Positions 20,085 to 32,363 are shown, numbered from the stretch's first letter. The stretch: DNA of 64,000 bases from Effrenium voratum (GCA_963377175.1 CAUJNA010002135.1:103501-167500); one strand, 5' to 3'. The notes: a model not told the origin generated them from the letters alone. Program-made: numbers and translations.

Positions 20085-20212
20085 CTACTGTGGATGGACG
20101 AAATCCGTTCGCACCACCTAGGAAACCCTGGAATGATGACTCTCCTGCAAATACCAACAGCGGATTCCCATGGTTTCAAAGTGGTGCGAACGGATTTGCC
20201 ATCCACAATGCA
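20085..20212. repeat. Palindromic repeat family B, copy 1
   Basis: The left end CTACTGTGGATGGACGAAAT is mirrored by GGATTTGCCATCCACA at the right; the arms also share CGTTCGCACCAC with GTGGTGCGAACG. The interior holds CAAATACCAACAGCGG and CCATGGTTTCAAAGTGG. Further complete copies are at 28912 and 58787, with half-copies near 29495, 36010, 36355 and 57918. This is typical of a miniature inverted-repeat transposable element. Confidence 0.85.
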
Positions 20213-20534
20213 AAGGGCAACGGCTGCATTGGTCCATTTTGCCTTCCCGCCTGCAGATGGGAAAGGCAGGCATGGACGCTGGGATTGGCCAAAGTCAAGA
20301 TGGGTCTGTTTCACTCCTTGGAAGATCAATGACATGAGCTCACCATGGTGAAGGTCCGTTAGTTGGAGCTCCTTTTGTTCAGGTTGTGCAGCTATAGATT
20401 TTGCTAGATCTAACCCAGAAAGGGATCCCTTAGTATGAAGCCAAGACCTCCTCCCCGTTTCCGCGGCCCAGCCGAATGCCGCCCCGGCGTTGGTACCTTG
20501 GCGTTGGGTGCGATTCGGCCGGTCGGGGTGAGAG

Positions 20535-20580
20535 GTGGCCAACGCAATCTACGAGGGTGGCAAGGTGGACGGAATCGCAG
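20535..20580 (+). CDS. Possible short exon
   Basis: After GGTGAGAG the sequence reads VANAIYEGGKVDGIA and ends at GCAG/GCTTGG, a GC-type donor. It is 46 bases and phase 1 at its end. The residues are strongly protein-like and faintly recall a pyruvate kinase helix (VANAIYDG), but the match is too short for a call. The acceptor lacks a good pyrimidine tract. Confidence 0.25.
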
Positions 20581-22989
20581 GCTTGGAAGCAGCCGCGCAC
20601 CCAGCCCCAATCTTCCCCTTCCTGGTGGTTGCGAGGGCAAGCCCATTTATAGCGAGCAATCAGTTAGCATATAGACCAAAAAGGACAGTTAGCACAAACC
20701 TGAACAATACCCCGACTCACTAGCTGTTTGCTATCTGCTCTATTCAGGTCCCATATCCAACTGATTGTTACTCACTATAAATGAAACTGGCGCAGCCCTG
20801 CTTCAAGGACATGTTTTTTGTTTTGTTTTTACCTGCACCAAATATGTATGGCCGGAAGCTAAACTCGGCAGAGGAAAAGCACATATACATTTTGCAGGGA
20901 TGCGCACCCCGTGCAGGATTGCACGTCCTCTTCAGACCAAGTCGAATCGTGCACGGGAGGGACGAGAGGGAACTCATGACATTTCCCCACACGAACCAGG
21001 GGACGAGCCCTAAATATCGCATGTCCTCTTGGGAGAAAACAGGTCATTTTGAGCGTGACTCAGAGTTGGGACTGTCACATTTTCCTGGTGACCAAGATAT
21101 TCGGTGAATTGGCTGTTTCCTCCAAAACCAAAAGGGGGTACCCTCAAAACCAGACCCACCTCCTTTTTGGGCGAGGCTGAGCCCCTCGCCCTCCCTCCAG
21201 CGAGCCAAACGCTGAGGTGGCGCATGTCATACAGAATCGATGTGGCTCAGCTCTCAGCCAGGAGTACCCCTGAGAGGGGATGCTCAAAGCAGTCCAGCCG
21301 AAAATGGCAACGCTTCATATTCAAACATCAGTTTGAGAAACACTCATATGCCTTTGTTTAAATGAGCCATCACGAATACCGCCAGTCTATGGTCCATGTG
21401 GAAGGGCCGAGAAGTGGGGGGGGGGACAGTCAATCACACAATTGGTCAAAGCAGGTAAAATCCTGCCACACGCCTGCCGTGTTTTCTGTCACCTGGTTCC
21501 CAGTGACATTGCTCATAAGGTTGATCACATGCTTCCCTACTCAAAATATTCAACAGGGCCAACCACAGAAAGATGCGGAAGTAGTTCGCACTTGAGGAAT
21601 GCTCCATGGTTGGATCCTTTTGTCAGGTTTTGATTGCGACTCAGGTCTTGGTGAATCATGGAAACACTGCGCGCTTTTAGATGCACAGCCTTCTCCGCAC
21701 TCCTTCCGCGGGACTGTTTGAAGGCTACCATTGCGACCGTCTCGGACAGTTCTTTGTGAAAGAAGGCCACACACAGGGGGGGGTTCCGAAAAATCCACAT
21801 GGGTTTGTCTCAAAACGGAAGCACAAGCACATGGCGATTTCCCCAAGAGGAAACTCTCTTGAAACCGGCTGCCCCGGTGCCGCCACAAAAGACACCCAAA
21901 AGGCATGAAAAAAGTGGCACACAGGTGCATGTCAAACAGAGAATCCCCAACCAGCACTCGGGTCTTATCCACTGCCTTTTGGGACATGCTTGAAACAGCA
22001 TGTTGGAGGGGGGGGGTGCTGGACACATCTTGGTTTCCTTGGGTTCTTTTTCACTGCAGAGCGCAGGGCACCCTCACAAAACCCACCCCACAAAAAGGGA
22101 GGCTGTGACAAGGTCAGCGGTTTTCCGGCCTCGGAAAAACCATTGGCGAGGCCATTCGTCTTTCCCGAGCGAGCCAAGAAGTGTCGTGCGATTAGGCGCC
22201 ACCCCCGCCCACTTTGAGTGGATCTGGGGGCATCGTTTGTTGGAGTTGGTACCCCCCCCTTTTGTGGTTCCAAACACCAGAAGGAAAACCGGTCCCCCTC
22301 AAAAAGAGAAACCCATCTAGCAGTACCCTTCACTTTCTGTTCTCTTCATGGATCCTTCTCTTCAAGACTCGCGCCAACCTCGGAAAATGCTTGGATTTGT
22401 GAAGAGGTCTGAACTCGTTTTTTTCTCACCCGGTTTTTAAACTTTTGTTGAGCAGCCAAAGAGGTCGGGGCTCCCCCCCAACTTGGAGGACAATGACCCA
22501 GGTTGCAAGCTGGGATCAGTTCATGTTTTTTGGACTCTTTCCGAATGATCGGTTCACAAAATGCGGGGCCAGACTCGCATGCAGGACTTATTTTTCGCTT
22601 TGCAGTTGGGGGGGGTTTGCTTGAAGTGGAGTAGGAGACATTTCTCGTTGGAGGCTTCGGCAAAGCGTTCGGCCGACGACAAGACCAAGTCGTTTTTTCT
22701 TTTTCTTCAACCCTGCAAAGGGCAAGTTTCGTCCAGTTGCGGCCACCTTTTGTCCTTCGTCTTTGGGGTTTCTGGCGATCTGGTCGGATGTTGGGACTTT
22801 TAGCTGTTCGGTTGAAACAGCTCGGATTTTCCGTGTTGAACCCACAGCCAGATAGATGTTTTGCAAAGGGGTCAACAGCAACCCAGTGGCCACTGGGACC
22901 GAACGGGGGGGTGGGGGGTGGGGTTGAGCCATGACCAGAGACTCAGAGCCTGCAGCCATTTGCTCGCATGACGCCACTTTTTGGACCTT
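20581..22989. other. Non-coding DNA, no gene recognised
   Basis: A long stretch with G/C homopolymers near 21415, 21775 and 22010. A short coding-like string EASAKRSADDKTKS occurs near 22650 but has no supporting edges. No RNA gene was recognised. Confidence 0.4.
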
Positions 22990-23110
22990 GGCTGGGTTCC
23001 TCCTGGGTGATGTGGCTGCCGTTTTGGCACCATTTTGGAGTAGGTGCACCACCCATTTTAGTCTATTTTAGTGGGCATTGGGATGGTACGGGATTTTGAC
23101 CCATGGCCAT
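22990..23110 (+). repeat. Interspersed repeat family H, copy 1
   Basis: Shares CCGTTTTGGCACCA, GGTGCACCACCCATTTTAG and GATTTTGACCCATGGCCA with 37740-37870. Confidence 0.7.
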
Positions 23111-25136
23111 GTTTAGGGAGACACCCTCTTACACAATGCAGGGTTGTCAAGGTTCCTTTGGGACCCAAGGGTTGCGAATGATTTCATTCTAGGTGTGCTT
23201 TAATCTAGGATTTCATTGATGGTTGGTCACATATGAGTCACTGCGTTTGGTAGTCTACAGGGTGTGGCCACCCAAATTTCGGCACAAAACCACCTAAGAC
23301 CGCCCAATGTCAAGCATTCGCGTGTTTGTCAGTCGTTGTAGTTGTTGTTTTATAGTATTTAAGTGCATGCAGCTCAGTCAGTGCCTGTCTCAACCTGTCG
23401 CAGCTGCCTTTCGCGCGTGGAGTTGGCTTGCAGCTCAAAGGGTGAAGACAAGAGACCCCAGTTCTTGCCATTGTCAAAGTCACCCCCCCTACATTATAGG
23501 TTAAAGCCCCCCGTCTCCCCGCCAACCAAAAACAACAAAACCCAACCAGTCAAAAAACGTGACACAAGTATGGTGATTATTGCATGGCATTGGATTCTAC
23601 CTTGCAGACTCACTATATAAATATATACCATACACAGAAATCTACGCTTGGAGCCAAGCGGCACGCAAAAGTACACACAGGGTCAGCAGACAATCACTCC
23701 CCAAACCCCGCGAGATGGATTTCAGGTTTCCCTTTAAATCCAACAAAAGGTAGCCTCAAAAAGAGAGAGACCCCAGTCGGCATTTGTGGCTTCCTGAGAG
23801 TTGCGCTCGCAACTCTCGTGGATTCCGTTGGCTTCAAACAAGTGCCTTTTTGCAAGGAGTGAGTATCGATCAGGTTAGACCCAGCGACGGAACAAAGGCA
23901 TCGCGACCTGGGCTTCTTCCCGCCTTCCGCTTTTGATCCATCCGGATATTGATGTCCATGGAGGCGGGGCGACTACAACGCTGGGGCCGGTTTCGGAAAG
24001 CAAAGAAGCCGATCCCCGGAACCTACGGGCGTGTCTCAAAATTCCCCGAAAAGGATCCGGTTTCCCGTGGGCCAAGAAATCGATTGCTTTGTTCGGGCGC
24101 ATGCCTTGCATGCCTCTAAGAGCGAAAAACAAACCCATATGAGGTTTTGTCAAGCATTGGGCTTTTCAAATGGCACCTTGGATCGAAACAAAGACTAGCA
24201 CCTGCGTACTCCTAGCTCTTTCATTCTCAGCCACCACAAGCCTTGAGTCCCTTCTATCAGCTTGCGTTGGGTTGGGAGGGGTTTTGAACTTCACGCGATT
24301 TTTCACTTTTGGCGGAACCGGTTTTTGCAAGGCGCTGTTTTTTTGTTGTTGCCATGCCTGCCATGGCTTCTTTTTCCGACGGGTTGAAGTCTCTTGGGAC
24401 CAAATTTCAGTGGCAAGGAGGCAGTCTCGGCCAAGACTGGACAAAAAGCTCGAACCATTTTTGCCCCAAGCTTTTGACCAAGCGTCTTTGTGTTCTTGTT
24501 TTTGCAGGGGTCAGCTGGCCCCTGGTGCAATAAACCGCTTTTGAATGTATGCAGCTTCCTGAGAAGTTTTCCTCGGAACGAAGGCCAGTTGTTGTTTTTT
24601 GGGTCGGTGTTTCAGAGTTGGTCTTTTGGGGTGCTTTTTTAGTGTGAAATCAACGGACGTCAGCATTTAGGGGGTTCGATTCCTAAAAGAAGGCATAACC
24701 ATACACGCATTTGGGCCAGGGTTAGTTCTGAGACAGTTCAGTGGATTCCGTCATACTTCATTTTGTGACATCGAATCACCCTGGGTCACATATCACATCG
24801 GGACCGGGTCACAAGCGCGAAATGTCAACAACCCCAACCCCCTCCAGTGCGGGCCTTTCCTTTGTTCAACTTTGTTTGGCAGGCCCCCCCCCCCCCCCCG
24901 TTTTTTTCTGCCGTTCTGGCTTGACGCAGGTGTTTCGCTCAACTGTGAGTTCCCCTGTGATGTAAGGGGATACACTGATGGACCAAATACACCAAAATGC
25001 ACCAGTTGCTGGACCAAGCCCCTATGATCTGGTGCAGGATCTGTTGATGCAGGCAACCCTGGAAGACCAACCATGGCCCCAATATCAACTGCCAGTTGCC
25101 CAAGCGACCCATTCCGCCCTCGGATCCAAGCATCCA
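23111..25136. other. Non-coding DNA, no gene recognised
   Basis: No gene, RNA or array was recognised. A TTCGATT string near 24670 resembles a tRNA T-loop but has no cloverleaf around it. Confidence 0.4.
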
Positions 25137-25197
25137 TCTCCAGGAAATTCTCCCAAGAAGAAACCTGGTATGTCAGGTTGGGAGAATTTCCTGGAGA
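25137..25197. repeat. Perfect 20-bp inverted repeat (hairpin)
   Basis: TCTCCAGGAAATTCTCCCAA at 25137-25156 is followed by its exact inverse complement at 25178-25197. The 21-base loop itself contains CCTG and CAGG, which extend the stem. It is probably a small mobile element or the core of one. Confidence 0.85.
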
Positions 25198-25543
25198 CGT
25201 TTCCTGGACAATGTCCAAAATTATCCCAAGAAAAAGGGTATTTGGGCAATGTGGAGAATGTCGCCGGCGCACTGAACACGTTGAACCATTTTCCTGGCTT
25301 CTCGGGTCGGAGCCCTGACAAGTTTTGAGCCGCGCCTCTGTGTAGAAATTTCGACGCCGGAAGCACCCCCCCCCCCCCCAGCGGTGCCAGGATCGGGCGA
25401 TGCCAAGCCTGGATCTCAGAGAGTGGGGGTCGTGGTGGTTGGGACCCGTGCTCCTTTGAAAACGTCTAATGGGTCCATGTTACTTGGGAGGGTGATAGTC
25501 ACGAATTGTCACTCTTAGTTGCTAGTCATCTTTTTTTTTCTTC

Positions 25544-25717
25544 CCCCAACAGCTGAAAGGCCCGGAGGTAAGGTTCCACGACAATTCCACCAGGGTTCCA
25601 CCAGGGTTCCAGCAGGGTTCCACCAGGTTCCACCATGGTTCCACGAGGGTTCCACGAGGTTCTGCGAGGGCTTCGGGGTGGTGCGAGCACCCCAAAGAGC
25701 ACCGCATGCTGTTGGGG
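25544..25717 (+). repeat. Palindrome-ended repeat family C, copy 2
   Basis: Ends are CCCCAACAGC and GCTGTTGGGG. A 13-nt T/C run precedes the left end. The interior contains CGGAGGTAAGG, then GGTTCCACCAG units repeated about ten times, a minisatellite expansion shorter in the 32364 copy and nearly absent in the 1541 copy. Confidence 0.85.
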
Positions 25718-26049
25718 ATATCACCTGAGCTTATTTTTAATGTTTTTCCTTCGGAATGATCCAACACTCCAACGAATTGTTTGCTTAGACTGGGTCGCAC
25801 AAAACGGCGCCGGAGCGGATCTCAAAAGGACCCCCTCCCCATTTGGCATCCCGTCAAGTTTCCATCGAAAGAAAGGGGAGCCCTATTTGGGTTGCTCTTC
25901 CCAACAGGTCGATCACCTTTGGCAGGTTCAATCCGGAAGCGCCAGTTGCTTCCGGGTGCCACCGACTGTCAATTGCTCTTCCCAGGTCCATCACCTTTTG
26001 CAGGGTTTAATCCGGGTCTCGCCAGTTGCTTCCGGGTGTAGCTATCGAT

Positions 26050-26225
26050 TGTCAATCGGGTAACCCCAAAATGGGTTGCCTGGTCAATGGAAACAGGGAC
26101 CAAAGTCTGCGGTCTGTTTGAAGGCGGCTACCTTGAGAATCCGGAGGACCCCATGTCCGCCGGTGGGGGGGGGGGTTCAGGAGATCTGGGTATGGGTCAA
26201 AATAAAGCCACCAGGACATGGACCG
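26050..26225 (+). repeat. Interspersed repeat family I, copy 1
   Basis: It begins CGGGTAACCCCAAAATGGG and contains GAAACAGGGACCAAAGTC and GGGTATGGGTCAAAAT. Blocks near both ends recur at 34895-35000, the second with a shorter middle. G-rich interior. Confidence 0.6.
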
Positions 26226-27529
26226 AAAGCAGGTAGTCCATCTTTCCATTTTCCGTTGCAACTCATTCTTTTTGTACCTCGCTGCATTGTGGCGGACTAG
26301 TCGCTTGCCAAATGGAATCGTTTCGGTACGGTGAATACCCGGGCCCCCTCTCAGGGAAACGGGACATATTGGCGTAAGGTATACGCCGAGGCGTGCTTCC
26401 CCTTTACTTCAGGCAACCCTTAGTTGGTGCTTTGGATTCGGATTTAAAACCAAATGGGCAACCACCCGAGAACACCAACCCACACCAACCCAAACCTGAA
26501 AGCCACACGCCGTCTACTTTGGTCTAGACTCTTGATGCCGAGTTGCGCTTAGTGCGTGGATTCTGAAAGAACCACTTAACGATGCCACTGGGATGCTGGA
26601 TCTTGTACTTGATGTTTGTCTGTTTGTCGGAATCCTGGCCGTTAGAAATGGTGAGCCCCGGGTCAACCCCTAAAAAGGAGCTATCATTTCTAGCTTTCGC
26701 CCGCCGGTTTTGCGATCCAAGGCGTCGACGAGGATGCGCGGAGGACGAACACTCTCTCTTTTGGTGGGCGGGCGGAATCTAACCCAATTACGTTTGCCGA
26801 AAAGGTTTGGAGCAGAATATGTTCAACGGGGCCCGGCCGAGTGTTTGGGTTGCATTTTTTCCCCCATTGAATGGAACCTTTCAAGACCAGCAAGAATGTA
26901 ATCACGTCTTTGACATACCGATTGAGTGGAACTCACGTGTTTGCCATTTCCATTTTCAGAAAAGCACACCCATTTCCAGGTTCAACAGTGCGACACTTCC
27001 GCTCTGCATCTGCTTTCAAGTTTCTGGTTTGCAGTTGCCAGGCTTTTCCCGGAGGACAGCCGTCTTGAAAGGAGAAGAAACAAACAAGCGCACATTTGGG
27101 CAGGTGTTTGGAAGGATCAACATGATGTTTGTCTTGCCGATAGGCGGGTTTCCTTGGGTGATGGTTGCAAGTTGCTCTTTTTTCGGAGCTCGGCATGTGG
27201 GACACTTCCTGCTTTGCCCCCGACATTCTGTTTTCTTTTGTTGTTTTTTTGGGAGGGAGAATCGGTTCCCCTGTCAGAGCTCCAGAAAAAACGGGGTCTT
27301 CCGCGCCCCGCGCTTTCCCCGGAAGATCCGGACCGGTGGTTCCTTGAAAAAGACGGGTCCCCGCGCGCCCACGCCGCAACCTCTCAAGTGATCCGGCGCA
27401 TATATGTATGCCGTGTGCGGCGCCATGTCGGGAGCGTTGAGCCTCATGGAAGGTCAGCAGTGGTTGAAGGAGTCGTCTCCCAGAGAGTCATCTCCCTCCA
27501 GAGCCTTGGCTTGAAGGATTCGACTTTTG
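26226..27529. other. Non-coding DNA, no gene recognised
   Basis: Several long overlapping frames exist near 26810-27400, but none shows a domain or consistent splice edges. Confidence 0.4.
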
Positions 27530-27640
27530 CTCTCGGGGTACCTTCCATTTCCATTCTTCCAGGCATCCTTCTTTCTAAAGAACCATCAAAAGCCCTGGAA
27601 AAACAGCTGGTCTTTGAAAAGAATGATAGTTTAAAATGAT
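27530..27640 (+). repeat. Interspersed repeat family E, copy 2
   Basis: Contains GGGGTACCTTCCATTTCCAT, AAGAACCATCAAAAGCCC and TTTGAAAAGAATGATAG. It abuts a family D element at 27641. Confidence 0.6.
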
Positions 27641-27760
27641 AGGTGTCCTTTTGATCGGCTAGTTTGGTTAGAAATAGACGGGTTCCACTGGTGTAGATGA
27701 GGCTTATCAACCATTTACCAGGCTCAGGGAAATCCACTTTTTGTCCAAAAGGCCACCTAT
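27641..27760 (+). repeat. Terminal-inverted-repeat element family D, copy 2
   Basis: Starts ATAGGTGTCCTTTTGATCGG and ends CAAAAGGCCACCTAT. Internal GGTTCCACTGGTGTAGATGA and ATCAACCATTTACCAGG are the same as at 16276. Compared with that copy, the right end is present once. Confidence 0.85.
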
Positions 27761-28250
27761 GACTGAAATATTTTTCGAAGGGAGTGGACAGGTCTGCTTC
27801 CAAACAGGTCGGGGAGGTCGGCCCGTGGGAGAAGTGAGGTGGTTGGTTTTTGTGGGGCTATCTGAAAGTTAAGCAGAAGTGCAGGGTTGTGGGGTGCTTG
27901 AAGACCAAATTAAGTCGTGATCACAAGATGAACATGGTAGTACTCATCTAGCCCTTCGTGTTGCCCTTTCCTCCATTTGCAGGGCTGGAGGTGTCGAGGT
28001 GTACCACTTCCACAAGGGGTATTGCCCTTACTTTGAAGTGGTATACCGCAAAATGCTCCAGACAAGGTGACCAAGGCTGTTTTGTTTGGTGATTTAACAA
28101 ACATATCTTTCTGGTTCAGTAGACAAGGAGGTTATGTAGTATGAGTTACTGGGTTGACGGGGAAACAACCCTCCTGTGGACGAACAAAGCCTGGGATCGC
28201 TGCGCAGCAGGTATGAATGCTGAGTGCCAACAAGAGGTGGCCCCCACCCA

Positions 28251-28281
<31 letters not shown>

Positions 28282-28399
28282 ATTGGTTGGTTTCCTTTCA
28301 GTTTCCCTGAAACCCACCCCAAAATGTGGGTTCCCGTTCCTCCCCCCCCCCCCCCCCCCACAAAACTCGGTGTGTCCCCTGCCTGGCCATCGTGGAATG
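27761..28399. other. Non-coding DNA with AT tract and C-run
   Basis: An alternating AT tract lies near 28253-28280 and a long C-run near 28342-28359. No gene was recognised. Confidence 0.45.
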
Positions 28400-28560
28400 T
28401 CCCTCTTTGGTTTTTGCCGGTCACCGACTCACCGACTGGAGGATCTTCCTCGGGATGGTTTGGGCTCCTAGAAGACTGGACGGATCAAGATGACCTGGAT
28501 GACCTGCCGGATCCGGATGACAAAGCTGGACACTTGGCGGAAAACTTGGGTGTGCCTTCT
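28400..28560 (+). other. Acidic coding-like patch
   Basis: The frame reads GWFGLLEDWTDQDDLDDLPD then PDDKAGHLAENLG, an acidic, protein-like composition. Flanking edges are unconvincing. It could be a lone exon. Function not recognised. Confidence 0.25.
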
Positions 28561-28616
28561 GGAAAAAAAAATCGACTCCTCAAGTTAGGCCCGGGGCCCC
28601 GCAGGTGCCCAGATAC

Positions 28617-28715
28617 ACCGTTTCTTTTTTGGGGGAGGGCTCCCCTACTAAAATAGACTGCACCAAAAAAAGGTTGGCACCCTTATTCTAAGCTCTCAAA
28701 TCTGGAGGACCTAGT
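28617..28715 (+). repeat. Interspersed repeat family F, copy 1
   Basis: Blocks CCGTTTCTTTTTTGGGGGAG, CCCCTACTAAAATAGAC, CCTTATTCTAA and CTGGAGGACCTAGTG. Recurs at 43535-43632; the right half recurs at 31336-31403. Confidence 0.8.
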
Positions 28716-28911
28716 GAACATGGTGTTCGGTTTTCCGCCTGGTTTCCCTGCCAAACAAGGCCTGCCCTCCAAACAGACCAACTCAGCTGCAAGGATCCCC
28801 TTCGCGCGGCCGTGGCATAGGGGTCCCTTTGAAAGGAACATGGTGATGGACCAAATCCATTTCGCACCTTCAGGATTTAGTCCGTAGCTGTCTCTTGTTG
28901 AATCAGAAAAC

Positions 28912-29022
28912 TACTGTGGACGAAATCCTGCATCACTTGGAAACCATAACGTTTGTTTGCAGGCGAATCGAATCATTCCAGGGATTCCTAGGTGGTGCAG
29001 GACTTCGTCCATCCACAGTAGG
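28912..29022. repeat. Palindromic repeat family B, copy 2
   Basis: Left end CTACTGTGGACGAAATCCTG, right end GACTTCGTCCATCCACAGTA. Contains GAATCATTCCAGGGATTCC, shared with the 36355 and 58787 copies. A further right end of the same family lies at about 29495-29530. Confidence 0.85.
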
Positions 29023-29735
29023 CTAAAGGATCCCCCCGTCAGGTTCCATTTGGACAGGAGGTTACGTGGCGATTGTTCATGTCACCAGCTGATAAGGGGC
29101 TCGGCTGTCTCCATGTATCCAGAGGGATTTTTGCATGCCACGAACCCCCAGTCAAAGTCCCTTCAGAAGCCCAGAAAGGGTTCCATGTCAATCAAGCAGT
29201 GACGATCTGCTTGTGAAGGCCGCTGTTTTTGTTTTTTATGGCCGGGAGGGGGGCGGGGCATGTCTTTGAGGAACTTTGTTTTGCCGTTGCAACAACGCGT
29301 GGAAATTTGAACTGGGAAAAAGGGGGCAGGCCGGTTGAAGGTAATAGTTGATTCCTCTTGGAGGCATGCCGGATTTCCTTCAGAGAGGCGATATGACACG
29401 TAACATGCATCAAGAAACACGGATAGTTAGCCTGTCTCCTTTTCGGCTGTGGTAGGAGGTCGGTTTATCCCATTATTTGTAGGGTTTCATCTATCCCAAG
29501 TGGTGCAGGATTTCGTCCACCCACAGTACCGTGAACAGTGGTCGGACAACCGCCGAATTCCGATGGTGTAGTCTCCAGTAGGATTCTGATCAAGTATTTC
29601 CTTATTGAGCCTCATTTTAATCTTGCTCAAACCGAGTTTTAGAGAGCGGCCGTTGGCGGAGATGTGAATTGAGTCCCTAAAACGGAACATAACACTGCGT
29701 CTCACGGTGCTTTCTGCTCATGGTATTGCTGGGGC
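29023..29735. other. Non-coding DNA, no gene recognised
   Basis: Apart from a family B half-element near 29495-29530 nothing was recognised. Confidence 0.4.
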
Positions 29736-30310
29736 TAGTAGCGAAAAACAATCGATTTTTGGTCTGAACTCTTTCCTTATGAACTCTACCTAATACTAAA
29801 ATTGCATAGACAGTAATTAGGAAAGACTCCAATCAACGTTTCTATTTTAAGCTAGAAGTTGAACAATGATTATTATGTTTCAAAATACATGGTCAACAGG
29901 AGTTCCTTTCCGATATGTGCAAATTAGGAAACAAGCACATCTAAACAACATGTATCTACCTCGAAGTTCTTGCCTTGTGAATCCTACTTGATATATTTGT
30001 CAAGTTCTACTCAACTTCTATCTGACATTAAACAGAGTTTGATAAGGACAGCATCCAAATATATGTTCATGTAAATTTGGAGTTGACATAATGACTGTTA
30101 TGTCTCAAAATACAAGATACACGGGATTTCCATTCGAATAGAATCGTCTTTGCAAATCAGAAAAACATGTAAACATCACCATTCAATTAACAATTGTTGG
30201 ACCTCTAAGTTGTTTCTTGTGAATTCTACTGAATATAAGTATCAAGTTATACATAGTTCTATCTGACATTTGAAAGACTTTCGAATCCAATCAGAGGACA
30301 CCATCCCTAG
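29736..30310. repeat. AT-rich island with diverged ~224-bp tandem units
   Basis: The base composition becomes clearly AT-rich. GTTGAACAATGATTATTATG at 29858 and GTTGACATAATGACTGTTAT at 30082 start two related units. Each unit later has GTGAATYCTACT, a TCAAGTT string and CTATCTGACATT. A third, more diverged unit may begin before 29780. No coding frame of note. It may be an old satellite or inserted DNA from another source. Confidence 0.65.
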
Positions 30311-31335
30311 CTTACTGTACTAAGGCTTGGATGTGAACTACATAAAGAGCACTTGAACGCAGAAGCTCATGCAAACAGGCCGGACACGGGAAGAAACGCT
30401 CGACAACAAAAAGCAAGATTGCCCCCAAGTCAGGACAGCTGACATAGTCTTGTTTTTTTCGTTTTTGTATATGTTTCTCGTTGTTATTGTTGCATGTTTT
30501 GGACGATTGCGAGACACCTAGTGTTCTCTTGTGTTTTCATGAGCACAGACCACATAGCCACCAAAATGCCTCGCGCAGGGTGACCTGCTCTAAAAAGAAG
30601 AGTCATTCCTGATAGGGGACCCTTTGCCGGCCACTTTGGAGGTTCCGACAGTTGAACTCATAGCCACATGGGTGAGTCTCAAACAATTTGACTCGGAGCC
30701 CCCAAAACGGTTGGCTTCCTGGTGGTTTCCCCTTGGAACCCAACACTTTTCGAAAAACAAAAGAAAAGAGAAAAACAACCCCAAAAAAAACGAAGAACAA
30801 AAACAAAAAAGACGGAACCACCGGATGCAGCGGAGGCCTTGTTTTTTCATCCTCAGGCCAGGAGCTGAGCTTGCACGACCTGGGAAGCTGCGAGCCGTGT
30901 GTCCTCTCAAGCTCCGTGCGGGGCTGTTTGAAGGGTGAGGCAGGTTCGATCTTGCGATCTTGCTGGGGAGTCCCCTCTTTATATCTCTTTATGTGGGCGG
31001 TTAGTCTCTGGGACGGTTTTTTTTGGTTGTACTGTTAGCCTCGGATCTAAGTAAAACCCCTGGTTGATGAATAGGGGGGTGTCCCCTTTTAGTGGGGGTT
31101 CAGACCACTTCGGACGGATGTGATTGGCGGGACCGGTCGCTCCCCCTGGGGTCATTCTTCTGACGGATTCTGGACTCGAGTTCTCAAATTCAGAAAATTG
31201 AATCGGTGGTTCCCTTGAAAGTCACCACTAAACTCGGGGGTGACTTTGATGGTAGAGGCCAGGCCCCTAAGTCTTTGGCGCGATCGGTGCGATACGAGAG
31301 GTGCCCCAGCAGTTGGTCTGGATGGCGAGGGTTCC
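30311..31335. other. Non-coding DNA, no gene recognised
   Basis: Mixed composition with an A-rich stretch near 30760-30810. A fragment with GGATCTAAGTAAAACCCC near 31045 resembles pieces near 44678 and 48358. Confidence 0.4.
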
Positions 31336-31403
31336 CGTGTCTAAAATAGACTACAAGAAAAAGTTGGTGCCCTTATTCTAATCTCTCCACTGGAGGACCT
31401 AGT
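31336..31403 (+). repeat. Interspersed repeat family F, half copy
   Basis: Contains CTAAAATAGACTACAAG, TGCCCTTATTCTAATCTC and CACTGGAGGACCTAGTG, matching the right half of the copies at 28617 and 43535. Confidence 0.75.
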
Positions 31404-32106
31404 GATAGGTAGGGAATGACCTTCCGGGTTTTGGGGAATGAGCCGTTTTGGGCTTCCCTGGAGGGAAATTAAGAAAGGATGGGTTTGTTCTTGGGGTCGT
31501 TCCGTGTCTCATTCCCTGCTGAGAACGCTCTGAGAGAAGGCAAGAGGAAAGCAACCCTGTGCTTCCCAATTCCAATGGGTGGCCCCAATTGGCTATGAAT
31601 GAGAGTTGGAACCTGAAAAGTTGTTGGCGGACCTTTCTATCCCTTTGATGTTTATCACTTCGGTGTCAATTGAACATTTATGCCCCTTTGGGTATGTGTC
31701 GCAACAGGAGCCGAGGTGAGAAGAATTGCCAGAACCCCCCCCCCCCCCCGCCGTGGTTATTTTGGACCTTTTCTTGGAGTTAGCAAAGTCAGCTCTTTCT
31801 ATCCTTCTGCTCGGGGCGTGACTGGTGGCAAGAACATGGGGCCAGTGTTAGGTGCCCATTTCCAGCTGGTCCCCAAGTTGGAGTCGCACCGTACCGTGAT
31901 TTTCCTGGGGAATGAACTGCTTAGCTGTGGACCCGCTGGAAGCAGCAGCGATGTATGGGCGGACCTTCATGGCCCTCCTAGGGGTTGCGTCCAGCTGGCG
32001 TTGAGGTGTAGCCTCTGAATTTTTATAGGAGTTGGATTCACCTGAACAGTGGCGCTGGTGGACACAAGGGTCCTTTTGAACCCAGTAAAAGCCAAGACAA
32101 ATCCAA
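31404..32106. other. Non-coding DNA, no gene recognised
   Basis: A C-run lies near 31737-31750. No other structure was recognised. Confidence 0.4.
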
Positions 32107-32200
32107 CTTGGTGGCTCCCAGCCATCCCCTTTTCTCGGGTGATTTAGTGGTGAGTTCCATTCAACCCACAGCTTTTAGTGGGGGATCTGAGGGCAGCCCA
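32107..32200 (+). repeat. Dispersed repeat family A, copy 3
   Basis: TTGGTGGCTCCCAGCCATCC, a shortened TTAG block, then CACAGCTTTTAGTGGGGGAT and CTGAGGGCAGCCCAGCC, the same end as the copy at 893. Confidence 0.7.
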
Positions 32201-32363
32201 GCCAACGGTCCAAACATGGACGTGCCAGGCTTGTCCGTATTGCCACGAGTCCCACGCAGACAAGATGTCCGCACATCGCCCGCGCAAGCAAACCAGGGAC
32301 AAGTTCAAGCAGTCCGTGAAGGACATCCCGGTACTGCGCGTCAGCGGTTTTTTTTTGTTTTCT

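Noticed and set aside
20535..20580. Pyruvate kinase exon
   Set aside because: The similarity is limited to about eight residues (VANAIYEG), too short to support the name.
24655..24700. tRNA-like GGTTCGATTCC string
   Set aside because: The neighbouring bases do not form acceptor, D or anticodon arms, and the T-stem does not pair properly.
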